A stretch of 40,624 bases of DNA, taken from Streptosporangiales bacterium (GTDB taxonomy: Bacteria > Actinomycetota > Actinomycetes > Streptosporangiales > WHSR01). This document shows, one piece after another, positions 14,883-25,685 of this stretch; the first letter of the stretch is position 1, and every line of letters starts with the position of its first letter. The translations under genes and the position numbers were made by a program. The notes below the pieces were generated by a model that ran no database searches, was not told the origin of the DNA, and worked only from the letters and a program-made list of their open reading frames with translations. Location: assembly GCA_009379995.1 (NCBI GenBank), contig WHSR01000049.1, forward strand, positions 1 to 40,624. The letters run 5' to 3'.

Positions 14883-15962
14883 ATGACGCTGCGCATCGCG
14901 GTGCTGGCCGGCGACGGCATCGGCCGCGAGGTCGTCGAGGAGGCGCTCAAGGTTCTGGACGCGGTGAGCGTGGCAGGCGGGCCGGCGTACCGGCTGACGC
15001 ACTTCCCGCACGGCGCGGACCACTACCTGCGCACCGGCGAGCTCATCGGCGAGGATGCGCTGCGGGAGCTCGGCGAGCACGACGCTGTGTTCTTCGGCGC
15101 CATCGGGGATCCGCGGGTGCCTCCCCGGACGCTCGAACGCGGCGTCCTGTTCGCGATCACCGTGCGGTACGAGATGTTTCTGTCGGTTCGGCCGTACCGG
15201 CTGCACCATCCGCGCCTGACGCCGCTCGATCCCTCCGTGGCGCGCTCGCTGGACCTGGTGGTGGTGCGCGAGGCGGCCGAGGACGTCTTCGCCCTGCCCG
15301 GCGGCTCGATCAAGACGGATCGCCCCGACGAGGTGTCGGTCGGCACCGTGGTGTTCACCCGGCGCACCGTCGAGGCGGTCGTCCGGTACGGCTTCGAGCT
15401 GGCGACCCGCCGGGCCGGCGCCCGCCGGGTGACCGTCGTCGACCAGTCGAACGCCGCCGGCGTGTTCGACATCTGGCCGCGCGTCCTGGAGGAGGTGGCG
15501 CCGGAGTTTCCGGACGTCGACGCGTGGCACGAGGCGCCCGACGCGTTCGCCATGCAGCTCGTCCGCGATCCCGCCCGCTACGACGTCGTCGTCACCTCGT
15601 GGATGCTCGGCGGCGTCTTCGCCGACCTCGCCGCGGCCCTCGTCGGCGGGCTCGGCCTTTCGGGCTCGGCCCGGCTCAACCCCGGCGGCCTGTCGCTGTT
15701 CGAGCCCACCCACGGCTCGGCTCCGAAGTACGCCGGCAAGAACGTCGCCTCGCCGCTGGGCGCCATCCACGCGATGGCGATGCTGCTGGACGCGAACGGA
15801 CGGCCCGACGCCGCGGCCCTCGTCGAGGACGCGATAGCGCTCGTCCTGCGCGAGGCCAGGATTCCCACAGTCGACGCGCGCAGCGGCGTACCGACCGACC
15901 GCCAGGGCGACCTGGTGGTGGAGGCCATCCGGGAGAAAAGCGCCCGCCGAGCTCCCCGCTAA
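14883..15962 (+). CDS. Isopropylmalate/isocitrate/tartrate dehydrogenase-like protein with altered active site
   Basis: 359 aa from ATG 14883, with GAGGGAGGAGC upstream. The fold is clear: [74 protein letters not shown]. Compared with Thermus IPMDH from memory, the catalytic Tyr139 is Phe136, the catalytic Lys185 is Gln188, and metal ligand Asp241 is Gly244. Asp220 and Asp248 are kept. Normal oxidative decarboxylation is therefore doubtful. The cofactor loop and FEP-x-HGSAP remain, so NAD binding is possible. It lies 50 nt after the selenoprotein gene in the same operon. It may be a repurposed dehydrogenase or a non-catalytic subunit. Confidence 0.85.
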   Translation: MTLRIAVLAGDGIGREVVEEALKVLDAVSVAGGPAYRLTHFPHGADHYLRTGELIGEDALRELGEHDAVFFGAIGDPRVPPRTLERGVLFAITVRYEMFLSVRPYRLHHPRLTPLDPSVARSLDLVVVREAAEDVFALPGGSIKTDRPDEVSVGTVVFTRRTVEAVVRYGFELATRRAGARRVTVVDQSNAAGVFDIWPRVLEEVAPEFPDVDAWHEAPDAFAMQLVRDPARYDVVVTSWMLGGVFADLAAALVGGLGLSGSARLNPGGLSLFEPTHGSAPKYAGKNVASPLGAIHAMAMLLDANGRPDAAALVEDAIALVLREARIPTVDARSGVPTDRQGDLVVEAIREKSARRAPR

Positions 15963-16018
15963 CATCGGCAGGTGTTGGCGGCGTTGACGCAGGGTTGACG
16001 CAGGAAGGCGGCCGCGGA

Positions 16019-17632
16019 ATGGACGCTCCGGCGCTGCGCAGCACGTGCGACCCGGAGGACGAGGGCTTTCGTCGCAACGCCGAGGGACACGCCGCGCTGG
16101 TTTCGGAGTTGCGCGAAAGGCTGGCCTCGGCGGCGCTGGGCGGCCCCGGGCGTGCCCGGGAACGGCACGTCGCGCGTGGGAAGCTGCTCGCCCGTGACCG
16201 GGTGGACGCGCTGGTCGACCCGGGTTCGCCCTTTCTGGAGCTGTCGCCGCTGGCCGCGGCCGGCATGTACGACGACGAGGCTCCGGCCGCGGGGATCGTC
16301 ACCGGGGTCGGCCGGATCCAGGGCCGGGAATGCGTGGTGGTGGCCAACGACGCGACCGTCAAGGGCGGCACGTACTACCCGGTCACCGTGAAGAAGCACC
16401 TGCGCGCCCAGGAGGTCGCCCTCCACAACCGGCTGCCGTGCGTGTACCTCGTCGACTCGGGCGGCGCGTACCTGCCGCGCCAGGACGAGGTTTTCCCCGA
16501 CCGCGAGCACTTCGGCCGGATCTTCTACAACCAGGCCACGATGTCGGCGCGGGGCATCCCGCAGATCGCCGCCGTCCTGGGCTCGTGCACCGCCGGCGGG
16601 GCGTACGTGCCGGCGATGAGCGACGAGGCGGTGATCGTGCGGGGCCAGGGCACCATCTTCCTCGGCGGCCCGCCGCTGGTGAAGGCGGCGACCGGGGAGG
16701 TGGTGACCGCCGAGGAGCTCGGCGGCGGCGAGCTGCACTCCCGGGTCTCCGGGGTCACCGACCACCTCGCCGAGGACGACGCGCACGCGCTGCGGATCGT
16801 CCGCTCGATAGCCGCGACGCTCGGCCCGCGTCCGCCGTGCCCGTGGGACCTCGCCGAGCCCGAGGCGCCCGCCGTCGATCCCAAGCAGCTGTACGGCGCC
16901 GTACCGACCGACTCCCGTACCCCCTACGACGTCCGCGAGGTGATCGCCCGGATCGTCGACGGCAGCCGGTTCGCCGAGTTCAAGTCGCTGTACGGGCCGA
17001 CGCTGGTCACCGGCTTCGCCCGCATCCACGGCCACCCGGTCGGGGTCGTCGCCAACAACGGCATCCTGTTCAGCGAGTCCGCGCTCAAGGGCGCGCACTT
17101 CATCGAGCTGTGCGACCGGCGCTCGGTGCCGCTCGTCTTCCTGCAGAACATCTCCGGCTTCATGGTCGGCCGGGAGTACGAGGCCGGTGGCATCGCCAAG
17201 AACGGCGCGAAGATGGTGACTGCCGTCGCCTGCGCCCGGGTGCCCAAGTTCACCGTGATCATCGGAGGCTCGTTCGGCGCCGGGAACTACTCGATGTGCG
17301 GTCGGGCGTACTCCCCGCGCTTCCTGTGGATGTGGCCGAACGCCCGGATCTCGGTGATGGGCGGCGAGCAGGCCGCCTCGGTTCTCGCCACCGTGCGCCG
17401 CGACCAGCTCGAGGAGCGCGGCGAGGACTGGTCGGCCGACGCCGAGGAGGAGTTCAAGGAGCCGATCCGCGCGCAGTACGAGCACCAGGGCAACCCGTAC
17501 TACTCCACCGCGCGGCTGTGGGACGACGGCGTCATCGATCCGCTCGACACCCGCGACGTCCTCGGGCTCGCGCTCTCCGCGGCGGCGGGCGCGCCGCTGG
17601 AGCCAGTGGGCTACGGCGTGTTCCGGATGTAG
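16019..17632 (+). CDS. Acyl-CoA carboxylase carboxyltransferase (beta) subunit, MccB-like
   Basis: 537 aa from ATG 16019, with AGGAAGG about 10 nt upstream. Both halves of the crotonase-like carboxyltransferase are present: N-terminal [39 protein letters not shown] and [17 protein letters not shown]-terminal [40 protein letters not shown] and [20 protein letters not shown]. The closest general type is the methylcrotonyl-CoA or geranyl-CoA carboxylase beta subunit. It transfers CO2 from carboxybiotin to an acyl-CoA. The biotin carboxylase follows after 10 nt. The exact acyl-CoA cannot be fixed. Confidence 0.93.
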   Translation: MDAPALRSTCDPEDEGFRRNAEGHAALVSELRERLASAALGGPGRARERHVARGKLLARDRVDALVDPGSPFLELSPLAAAGMYDDEAPAAGIVTGVGRIQGRECVVVANDATVKGGTYYPVTVKKHLRAQEVALHNRLPCVYLVDSGGAYLPRQDEVFPDREHFGRIFYNQATMSARGIPQIAAVLGSCTAGGAYVPAMSDEAVIVRGQGTIFLGGPPLVKAATGEVVTAEELGGGELHSRVSGVTDHLAEDDAHALRIVRSIAATLGPRPPCPWDLAEPEAPAVDPKQLYGAVPTDSRTPYDVREVIARIVDGSRFAEFKSLYGPTLVTGFARIHGHPVGVVANNGILFSESALKGAHFIELCDRRSVPLVFLQNISGFMVGREYEAGGIAKNGAKMVTAVACARVPKFTVIIGGSFGAGNYSMCGRAYSPRFLWMWPNARISVMGGEQAASVLATVRRDQLEERGEDWSADAEEEFKEPIRAQYEHQGNPYYSTARLWDDGVIDPLDTRDVLGLALSAAAGAPLEPVGYGVFRM

Positions 17633-17642
17633 GGGGACTGTG

Positions 17643-19667
17643 GTGTTCGACGGTGTTCTGGTGGCCAACCGCGGCGAGATCGCGGTCCGGGTGGTCCGTA
17701 CGCTGCGTCGCCTCGGCGTCCGCTCCGTCGCCGTCTACAGCGACGCCGACGTGACCGCACGCCACGCCCGGGAGGCCGATGCCGCCGTGCGGCTCGGGCC
17801 GACCCCGGCGGCGGAGAGCTACCTGAGCATCGAGCGGGTGATCGCGGCTGCCCGGGAGGCGGGCGTGCAGGCGGTTCACCCAGGGTACGGCTTCCTGGCC
17901 GAGAACGCCGCCTTCGCGCGGGCCTGCGCGGAGGCCGGGCTGGTCTTCGTCGGCCCGCCGCCGGCCGCGATCGAGGCGATGGGCGACAAGATCCGGGCGA
18001 AGCGTACGGTCGCGGCGGCCGGCGTTCCGGTGCTGCCCGGGTACTCGGAAGGACCGCGCGGAGCCGACGGCCGCGGCGGCGAGGGAGCGGGCAGTGCCGG
18101 CGATCTGGCCGCCGCCGCGGAGCGGGTCGGGTACCCGGTGCTGATCAAGCCGTCGGCCGGCGGCGGCGGCAAGGGCATGCGGCTGGTCCGGGAGGCCGGC
18201 GAGCTGGCCGACGCGGTGGCGGGCGCCCGGCGCGAGGCCCGCGGCGCCTTCGGCGACGACACGTTGCTGCTGGAGCGGTACGTCGAGCGGCCCCGGCACA
18301 TCGAGATCCAGGTGATGGCCGACGAGCACGGCCGGGTCATCCATCTCGGCGAGCGCGAGTGCAGCCTGCAGCGCCGGCATCAGAAGATCGTCGAGGAGGC
18401 GCCGTCGCCGCTGCTGGACGAGGCGACCCGGCGCGCGATGGGCGCTGCGGCGGTCGAGGCGGCGCGTGCGGTCGGCTACGTGGGCGCGGGCACCGTCGAG
18501 TTCGTAGTTCCCGCCGACGACCCGGCCTCGTACTTCTTCCTGGAGATGAACACCCGGCTCCAGGTGGAGCACCCGGTCACCGAGCTGGTGACCGGGACCG
18601 ACCTGGTCGAGTGGCAGCTCCGGGCCGCCTCCAGGGAGCCGCTGCCGCTCGCCCAGGACGACGTGCGCCTGGACGGACACGCCGTCGAGGCCCGGATCTA
18701 CGCCGAGGACCCCTCGCGCGGCTTCCTGCCGACCGGCGGCCGGGTGCTGGCGCTCGCCGAGCCGGACCTGCCGAACGTGCGGGTGGACTCGGGGCTCGCC
18801 GAGGGCGAGGAGGTCACCTCGGCGTACGATCCGATGCTCGCCAAGCTCGTCGCCTGGGGCCCGGACCGTGGGTCCGCGCTGCGCCGCCTGGACCAGGCGC
18901 TCGCGCGCACCGCCGTGCTCGGCGTGGTCACCAACGTGGCCTTCCTGCGGGCGCTGCTCGTCCACCCCGAGGTGGCCGCGGGCCGGCTCGACACCGGCCT
19001 GGTGGAGCGCGCGCTGGCGGAGCTCGTCGGCGGCGAGGTCCCGGCCGAGGTGTACGCGGCGGCCGCGCTGGACAGGCACCTGGACCTGGAGCCGGCCGGG
19101 CCGGTCGCCGACCGGTTCGCGGTACCGGACGGCTGGCGGGTCACCGGCCCCGCCTGGACTTTGTGGCGTATCCAGGCCGCCGGCGAGGATCCGGTGGGCG
19201 TACGGGTCCGCGGCCGGGCACACGCGGCCGAGGTGAGCGTCGCCGACGGGGACCCGGTGCCCGCCGCGGCCCGCCGCACGCCCGACGGGCTGGCCGTGCG
19301 CTACGGCGGGGCGGCGCGGACGTACGTGTGTGTCCGGGACGGCTCCGTTGCCTGGCTGGCCGCGGACGGGCACACCTGGGCGCTGCGGGAGGAGGAGCCG
19401 CTCGCCGCCGCGGGTCACCTGCGGTCCGGGGGCGACGCCGGGGACACGGTACGCAGCCCGATGCCCGGCACCGTACTGGCGGTGCACGTCAACCCGGGCG
19501 ACCGGGTCGCCGCCGGCACCCCCGTGGCGGTCGTCGAGGCAATGAAGATGGAGCACTCGGTGGCCGCGACCATCGACGGCAAGATCGGCGAGGTGTACGT
19601 CAAGCCCGGCCAGCCGGTAGCGATGGACGAACCTCTGGTGGTGATCGAACAAGTCGCCAACGCGTGA
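17643..19667 (+). CDS. Acetyl/propionyl-CoA carboxylase alpha subunit (biotin carboxylase + BCCP)
   Basis: 674 aa. GTG 17643 is preferred to GTG 17640 because AGGGGGA stands 5 nt before it. Biotin carboxylase N domain ([20 protein letters not shown]), ATP-grasp glycine loop ([14 protein letters not shown]), [32 protein letters not shown], and the C-terminal biotinyl domain with EAMKMEH, whose Lys635 would be biotinylated. A linker of poorly conserved sequence (about 450-590) joins the two parts. It forms a holoenzyme with the carboxyltransferase just upstream. An 18-residue Gly/Ala/Glu-rich insert around [15 protein letters not shown] precedes the ATP-grasp domain and is unusual. Last gene of the operon. 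Confidence 0.94.
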   Translation: MFDGVLVANRGEIAVRVVRTLRRLGVRSVAVYSDADVTARHAREADAAVRLGPTPAAESYLSIERVIAAAREAGVQAVHPGYGFLAENAAFARACAEAGLVFVGPPPAAIEAMGDKIRAKRTVAAAGVPVLPGYSEGPRGADGRGGEGAGSAGDLAAAAERVGYPVLIKPSAGGGGKGMRLVREAGELADAVAGARREARGAFGDDTLLLERYVERPRHIEIQVMADEHGRVIHLGERECSLQRRHQKIVEEAPSPLLDEATRRAMGAAAVEAARAVGYVGAGTVEFVVPADDPASYFFLEMNTRLQVEHPVTELVTGTDLVEWQLRAASREPLPLAQDDVRLDGHAVEARIYAEDPSRGFLPTGGRVLALAEPDLPNVRVDSGLAEGEEVTSAYDPMLAKLVAWGPDRGSALRRLDQALARTAVLGVVTNVAFLRALLVHPEVAAGRLDTGLVERALAELVGGEVPAEVYAAAALDRHLDLEPAGPVADRFAVPDGWRVTGPAWTLWRIQAAGEDPVGVRVRGRAHAAEVSVADGDPVPAAARRTPDGLAVRYGGAARTYVCVRDGSVAWLAADGHTWALREEEPLAAAGHLRSGGDAGDTVRSPMPGTVLAVHVNPGDRVAAGTPVAVVEAMKMEHSVAATIDGKIGEVYVKPGQPVAMDEPLVVIEQVANA

Positions 19668-19693
19668 ACCGGAACCGCTCGCCGGGCGCGTCG

Positions 19694-19873
19694 TCAGTCG
19701 TCAGTCAACTCGGCCAGTGAGTCCCGGGTGTGGCCAAATGCTCGAATCACATCGTCGAGCGACATGCGGTGCCCGTTGTCGGCGGCGGTCCTGGCCAGGA
19801 CGAGCACCAGATCAGACAGGTCGGCCTGGGCGTTGTCGCGTTCCGCTTCGACGAGGATCAGCCTGGTACCCAC
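19694..19873 (-). CDS. Small hypothetical ORF downstream of the ATPase gene
   Basis: GTG 19873 to TGA 19694, 59 codons. Product starts VGTRLILVEAERDNAQADL and ends GHRMSLDDVIRAFGHTRDSL plus AELTDD. It lies 35 nt downstream of the ATPase stop, in the same direction. The ribosome site is weak and an in-frame TGA lies seven codons upstream of the GTG, so it could be a remnant of a longer gene. The acidic helical C terminus looks protein-like. No family recognised. The rest of 19668-19908 shows nothing else. Confidence 0.4.
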   Translation of the reverse strand: MGTRLILVEAERDNAQADLSDLVLVLARTAADNGHRMSLDDVIRAFGHTRDSLAELTDD

Positions 19874-19908
19874 GCCTTTGACGCTACTTCATCTGCCAGG
19901 CCAGACGT

Positions 19909-21363
19909 CTACAGACGTTCTCCTGGGGTGGGCGTCGGAACGTTTCGCCAGGCGGCCAGCAGGTCATCCGGACCGATCGCGGCGACGCCGGCCGTCGTGA
20001 TTCCGCCGCGGGAAACCGCGAGCAGCGGGGTGGAGTTATCAGCGCCGGGAAGCTGGGACCGCTGGATAACGAGTTCGGCGAGATCGTGCGGGTCGAACTC
20101 GCGGTTTTCCAGCCACTTGATGGATCCGACCATGGTGATGTGCTTCGCGATCGGTTCCCGGTCCGCACCGACGATGTCGATCTCCGGGGTATTGGTGCGA
20201 GTCCAGTAGCCGCCGATCGCTTTCGTACCCTCCGGCAGAATCCCCTCGGGCAAGCGGCGCAATGATTCTCTGATCACGGGCTCTATCGCGCGCCCCCGCC
20301 AGCTGGTCCACGAGGACTCGATCCTGGCGAGCACCAGATCCCCGCGGCCTCTTTCGACCTCGTCGAGGTACGGGCCGAGGAACGTCAGCCAGAACCGCAG
20401 GTAAGGGCCGGCGACCACGTACCTGGTCTCTCGAGAGGGCCGGGTGGAAAGTGGTGTGGCGGCCTCGATCAGGCGTTTCGCGAGAAGCAACTGGAGGGCA
20501 CGGTTCAGCGAGGCTTGCTGTAGCCCACCCGCAGCCCGCCCGATCAGCGAGAATGTCCGTTCCCCGTACCCGATCGCGCCAAGTACCCGCCGGGCTTGTG
20601 CCTCGACCGGGAATTCGGCGGCGAGCGCACGTTCGGCGCTCACCAGCAGCGCTGAGGTCGGATCGGCAAGGGCCTCGGCCAGGTAGCCGTTGACCGAAGC
20701 GCCAGCGGGCCACTCATCCAGGATCAGCGGCAGACCCCCGGTAATCAGATGGGCGTCGATCGCCTCGGCAGGCCGCAGGTCGAGCATGGCGGCCACGTCG
20801 GCCGGGCTGAGCGGCGGGATCACCATTTCGGTGGCACGCTGATGGAAGGGCCGACCGTAGTCGTTCAGCGCCTCCATCATCGCCAGGTCCGAGCCGATGC
20901 ACAGCAGCAACACCGGCCGGCGAGACAACTCGCGATCGAACAGCTTCTGCAGCGTCCCCTCGAAGCCGCGGTCGTTTGCGACGAGATACGGCATCTCGTC
21001 GAGGATCACGACGCACGGCCGATCCTCTGGCAGCGCCTCTGCCAGTAGGCGTAGCGCCGCGTCCCAGGATCCAGGCGTCTGGTCACGGAACAGACCCGCT
21101 CCCGGCAAGTCCGAACTCGCGGCCGCCTCGGTGAATAGTCTCAGATCTGCCTCGGTGCTCGGTTGTGCGGACGCGGTGAAGAACAGGTATGGCACGCTCG
21201 CGCGTTCAACGAACTCCTCGGCGAGCCGCGACTTGCCGACGCGCCGACGACCGCGCATCAGAACCGCCCGACCGGGACGCCCGGCCCGCCCGCCGGCCTC
21301 GACTCGGCGCAGCATCCGGTCAAGCATCGCGAGCTCACGTTCACGTCCAACAAACGCAGCCAT
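19909..21363 (-). CDS. Archaeal-type ATPase with DUF234-like C-terminal domain
   Basis: 484 aa. Starts MAAFVGRERELAMLDRMLRR, typical for the ATPase_2 family. Walker A is GRRRVGKS (about residues 38-45) and Walker B VVILDEMPYL. A winged-helix segment follows (FSLIGRAAGGLQQASLNRAL), then a PD-(D/E)xK-like DUF234 region with TPEIDIVGADREPIAKH and ITMVGSIKWLENREFD, compatible with a degenerate nuclease fold. Such proteins are scattered by horizontal transfer and their role is not settled; defence or mobile-element links have been proposed. Base composition is slightly less GC-rich than its neighbours. An array of TACTATC/GATAGTA repeats lies directly upstream. Confidence 0.85.
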   Translation of the reverse strand: MAAFVGRERELAMLDRMLRRVEAGGRAGRPGRAVLMRGRRRVGKSRLAEEFVERASVPYLFFTASAQPSTEADLRLFTEAAASSDLPGAGLFRDQTPGSWDAALRLLAEALPEDRPCVVILDEMPYLVANDRGFEGTLQKLFDRELSRRPVLLLCIGSDLAMMEALNDYGRPFHQRATEMVIPPLSPADVAAMLDLRPAEAIDAHLITGGLPLILDEWPAGASVNGYLAEALADPTSALLVSAERALAAEFPVEAQARRVLGAIGYGERTFSLIGRAAGGLQQASLNRALQLLLAKRLIEAATPLSTRPSRETRYVVAGPYLRFWLTFLGPYLDEVERGRGDLVLARIESSWTSWRGRAIEPVIRESLRRLPEGILPEGTKAIGGYWTRTNTPEIDIVGADREPIAKHITMVGSIKWLENREFDPHDLAELVIQRSQLPGADNSTPLLAVSRGGITTAGVAAIGPDDLLAAWRNVPTPTPGERL

Positions 21364-21388
21364 ACGATTCGCTCACCGACCTCAAGCA

Positions 21389-21429
21389 GGATACTATCGT
21401 TCATGATAGTAACATCGGAGATAGTATCC
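21389..21429. promoter_or_regulatory. Nested inverted-repeat operator upstream of the DUF234 ATPase
   Basis: GGATACTATC (21389-21398) is an exact inverted repeat of GATAGTATCC (21420-21429). A third element, GATAGTA (21405-21411), lies between them and pairs with the first at a 6-nt spacing. The region is AT-rich in a GC-rich background and sits 26 nt before the gene start, as expected for a repressor site. Confidence 0.5.
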
Positions 21430-21498
21430 TCCCTGAGCGCATAGAGCTCGCGTCACCGGCCGTGCGTCAGCCGATACACGATGGGGCAAGATCTCGGC

Positions 21499-21528
21499 CT
21501 TCCCCGCGGGCCAAGCCCCCGGGGGAAG
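21499..21528 (-). terminator. Terminator-like hairpin downstream of the acyl-CoA operon
   Basis: CTTCCCC (21499-21505) pairs with GGGGAAG (21522-21528), with further G/C pairing inside. It lies 23 nt after the stop of the last gene of the minus-strand operon (21551). Confidence 0.55.
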
Positions 21529-21550
21529 ACGAGGCCTGCGGCGCTGTGCG

Positions 21551-22687
21551 TCAGGGGAGCGGGAGGCCGAGGTGGCCCGCGACGCGGTCCCAGTGGAAGT
21601 CGCCGTCCCCGAAGGTGAGCGCCGAGGCCATCGCGTGCCGGTAATAGAAGTGCAGGTCGTGTTCCCGGGTGTAACCGATCGCCCCGTGGACCTGGTGGCC
21701 GAGGGAGCAGACCCGTCCGTAGGCCTCGCTCACCCAGGCCTTGGCCATGGACACGGCCATCGGTGTCTCTGCCGCGTCGAGATCCTCCGACAGCCGCCAG
21801 ATCGCCTCGTAGGCGATGAATCGGGAGCTCAGCACGTCCATGGCCATGTTGGCGCAGTGGTGCTGTACCGCCTGGAAGCTGCCGACGGGCCGGCCGAACT
21901 GTTCCCGCTGGGCCGCGTACTCGAGCGTCATGTCGAGGACCCGCTGGGCGCCGCCGACCATCTCGGCACAGGTGGCGGCGGCGCCGAGGGCCGCGATCGC
22001 CTCGGCCGCCGGCTGGCCCCGGCCGGCGGCGTCGGCGCCGCCGAGCACGCGGTCGCCGGGAACGGTCACGCCCTCGAAGCCGACCCGGCACTGGCGGTCG
22101 ATGCCGATCACCTCCAGCGGCTCCCGGGTGATTCCCGGCGAGGCGGCGTCCACCAGGAGCGCTGTGAGTTCCTCGGGCCCGCCGTCCGGCGGGCGGGCGA
22201 CGACCAGCAGGTCCTCGGCGGCGTCCGCGTACGGGACGAAGGGTGCCGTCCCGTCCAGCACGAACCCCTCGTCGGTCTCGGCCGCGACGATGTCGGACCC
22301 CGGACGGGGGGCGACGCCGGCGTAGCTCATCACCCGCCCGCGGGTGATGGCCTCGAGCCACGCCGCCTTCTGCGCCTCGGTGCTGAATCGGGCGATGGGC
22401 AGCCCACAGCACACCACTGTGGGCAGGAACGGGCTCGGCACCTGGAAGCGGCCCAGCTCCTCGATCACGAGGCACACCTCGAGGAAGCCGGCCCCGATGC
22501 CGCCGTACGACTCGGGGAGGGCCAACCCCATCCAGCCGAGCTCGACCATCTCCTTCCACAGCCCGGCCGAGTAGCCGGCCGGATCGGCCTCCATCGCCCG
22601 CGCGTTGGCCGTCGCGCCCCGGGACTCCAGGACTTCACGGGCGGTGTTCTGGATCAGTTCCTGGTCCTCGGTGAGGGTCAGGTCCAT
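21551..22687 (-). CDS. Acyl-CoA dehydrogenase family protein (probable non-catalytic/partner subunit)
   Basis: 378 aa from ATG 22687, with GGAGG 4 nt upstream. N-terminal helical domain (MDLTLTEDQELIQNTAREVL, GLALPESYGGIG), a middle beta domain that is short on consensus, and C-terminal REQFGRPVGSFQAVQHHCAN, QVHGAIGYTREHDLHFYYRH. The end reads LTFGDGDFHWDRVA in place of the catalytic Y-EGT-x-EIQ segment of MCAD-like enzymes. Actinobacteria often build alpha2-beta2 ACADs from one catalytic and one such degenerate subunit (FadE28/FadE29 type). The second ACAD in this operon (24447-25685) is the natural partner (inference). Last gene of the operon. Confidence 0.9.
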   Translation of the reverse strand: MDLTLTEDQELIQNTAREVLESRGATANARAMEADPAGYSAGLWKEMVELGWMGLALPESYGGIGAGFLEVCLVIEELGRFQVPSPFLPTVVCCGLPIARFSTEAQKAAWLEAITRGRVMSYAGVAPRPGSDIVAAETDEGFVLDGTAPFVPYADAAEDLLVVARPPDGGPEELTALLVDAASPGITREPLEVIGIDRQCRVGFEGVTVPGDRVLGGADAAGRGQPAAEAIAALGAAATCAEMVGGAQRVLDMTLEYAAQREQFGRPVGSFQAVQHHCANMAMDVLSSRFIAYEAIWRLSEDLDAAETPMAVSMAKAWVSEAYGRVCSLGHQVHGAIGYTREHDLHFYYRHAMASALTFGDGDFHWDRVAGHLGLPLP

Positions 22688-22699
22688 GGTTCCTCCGAC

Positions 22700-23638
22700 T
22701 CAGCGCGGCGGCGGGATTTTGTCGGAACGGACCCACACGCCGGGGCGCTCCTCCCAGAAGAGCTGGACCAGCACACCGCCGGTGTGCTTGGGGTGGATGA
22801 AGGCGTCCCGCCAGGCGGCGCCGTCGGTGCTGCCCTCGTTCTCGCCAAACGTAGGCGTCTCGTGGTGCTCGCACGCCTGCATCGCCCGCTCCCAGTCGGC
22901 CACCTCGAAGGTGATGTGGTGGGCGGCCGCCCCGCTGCGGTTCCAGAACCGCTCGATGAAGGAGTCCTCGCCGCGCGGCATGATGATCTCCCAGCAGATG
23001 GCCGATCCGGGGACGTTCATCACCAGGTCGGCCATGTCGGGGTGCTCGTCGATGGGCGTACGCCACACCTGGACGAAGCCGGCGACGCTCTCGTACCAGC
23101 GGGCGAGCTCGTCACGGTCGGGGAACGCCTGACACACGTGGTCGAGGGCGACGATGCCGAGCGAGGGCTCGTCCCGGGCGCCGCCGTCCGCCGCCGGGAC
23201 GCTCGCGTCGCCCCCGCAGCTCGCGACCCCACCGGGACCGCTGAGCCGGAACAGCACGCCCGGTCCGTGCTCCGGCGGGGAAAGCGAAACCTCGGCCCAT
23301 CGGCCGGCGGCGCTCCTTGTGGGTTTGATCCCGCGGCCGTCCAGCTCGGAGAGGGCGGTCTCCAGGTCGGGGACCTCGGCGGCGACGTGCCGCAGCCCCG
23401 GGCGGCCGCCCTGGCCGTCGATGAACGCCTGGATGGCCGAGTCCTCGCCGGACGGCGCCAGCACTTCCCACGCCTGGCCCCAGCTGCCGGGCACGACCAG
23501 CCGGGCCCCCCGGCATCCCTCGCCCGGGTTGTCCCAGCTGTGCGTACGTCGGAACCCGAACAGCCGCTCCAGCCGCTCCACCTGCGGCTCGAGCTCGGGC
23601 GTCGCCTGGCCGATGTGGTCGATCCGGTAGATCTGCAT
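22700..23638 (-). CDS. VOC (glyoxalase) superfamily protein, methylmalonyl-CoA epimerase-like, two domains
   Basis: 312 aa. ATG 23638 follows AGGAGG by 6 nt. Two VOC modules: residues 1-135, with IDHIGQATPELEPQVERLER and LRHVAAEVPDLETALSELDG; and about 160-310, with IVALDHVCQAFPDRDELARW, HHITFEVADWERAMQ and HPKHTGGVLVQLFWE. His in DHIG/DHVC, RHVA/HHIT and Glu near the end are the typical metal ligands. The HP-x-x-x-GGVL-x-QL ending is like methylmalonyl-CoA epimerase. It lies 12 nt before the downstream ACAD gene, so a role as epimerase or isomerase of a branched acyl-CoA is plausible; a dioxygenase cannot be excluded. Confidence 0.82.
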   Translation of the reverse strand: MQIYRIDHIGQATPELEPQVERLERLFGFRRTHSWDNPGEGCRGARLVVPGSWGQAWEVLAPSGEDSAIQAFIDGQGGRPGLRHVAAEVPDLETALSELDGRGIKPTRSAAGRWAEVSLSPPEHGPGVLFRLSGPGGVASCGGDASVPAADGGARDEPSLGIVALDHVCQAFPDRDELARWYESVAGFVQVWRTPIDEHPDMADLVMNVPGSAICWEIIMPRGEDSFIERFWNRSGAAAHHITFEVADWERAMQACEHHETPTFGENEGSTDGAAWRDAFIHPKHTGGVLVQLFWEERPGVWVRSDKIPPPR

Positions 23639-23649
23639 GGGGCGTCCTC

Positions 23650-24396
<747 letters not shown>

Positions 24397-24446
24397 GTAC
24401 TCGTCCTCCAGCGGATCCGTGATCTCGGCGGTCGGTTTGTGTGCGG

Positions 24447-25681
<1,235 letters not shown>

Positions 25682-25685
<4 letters not shown>

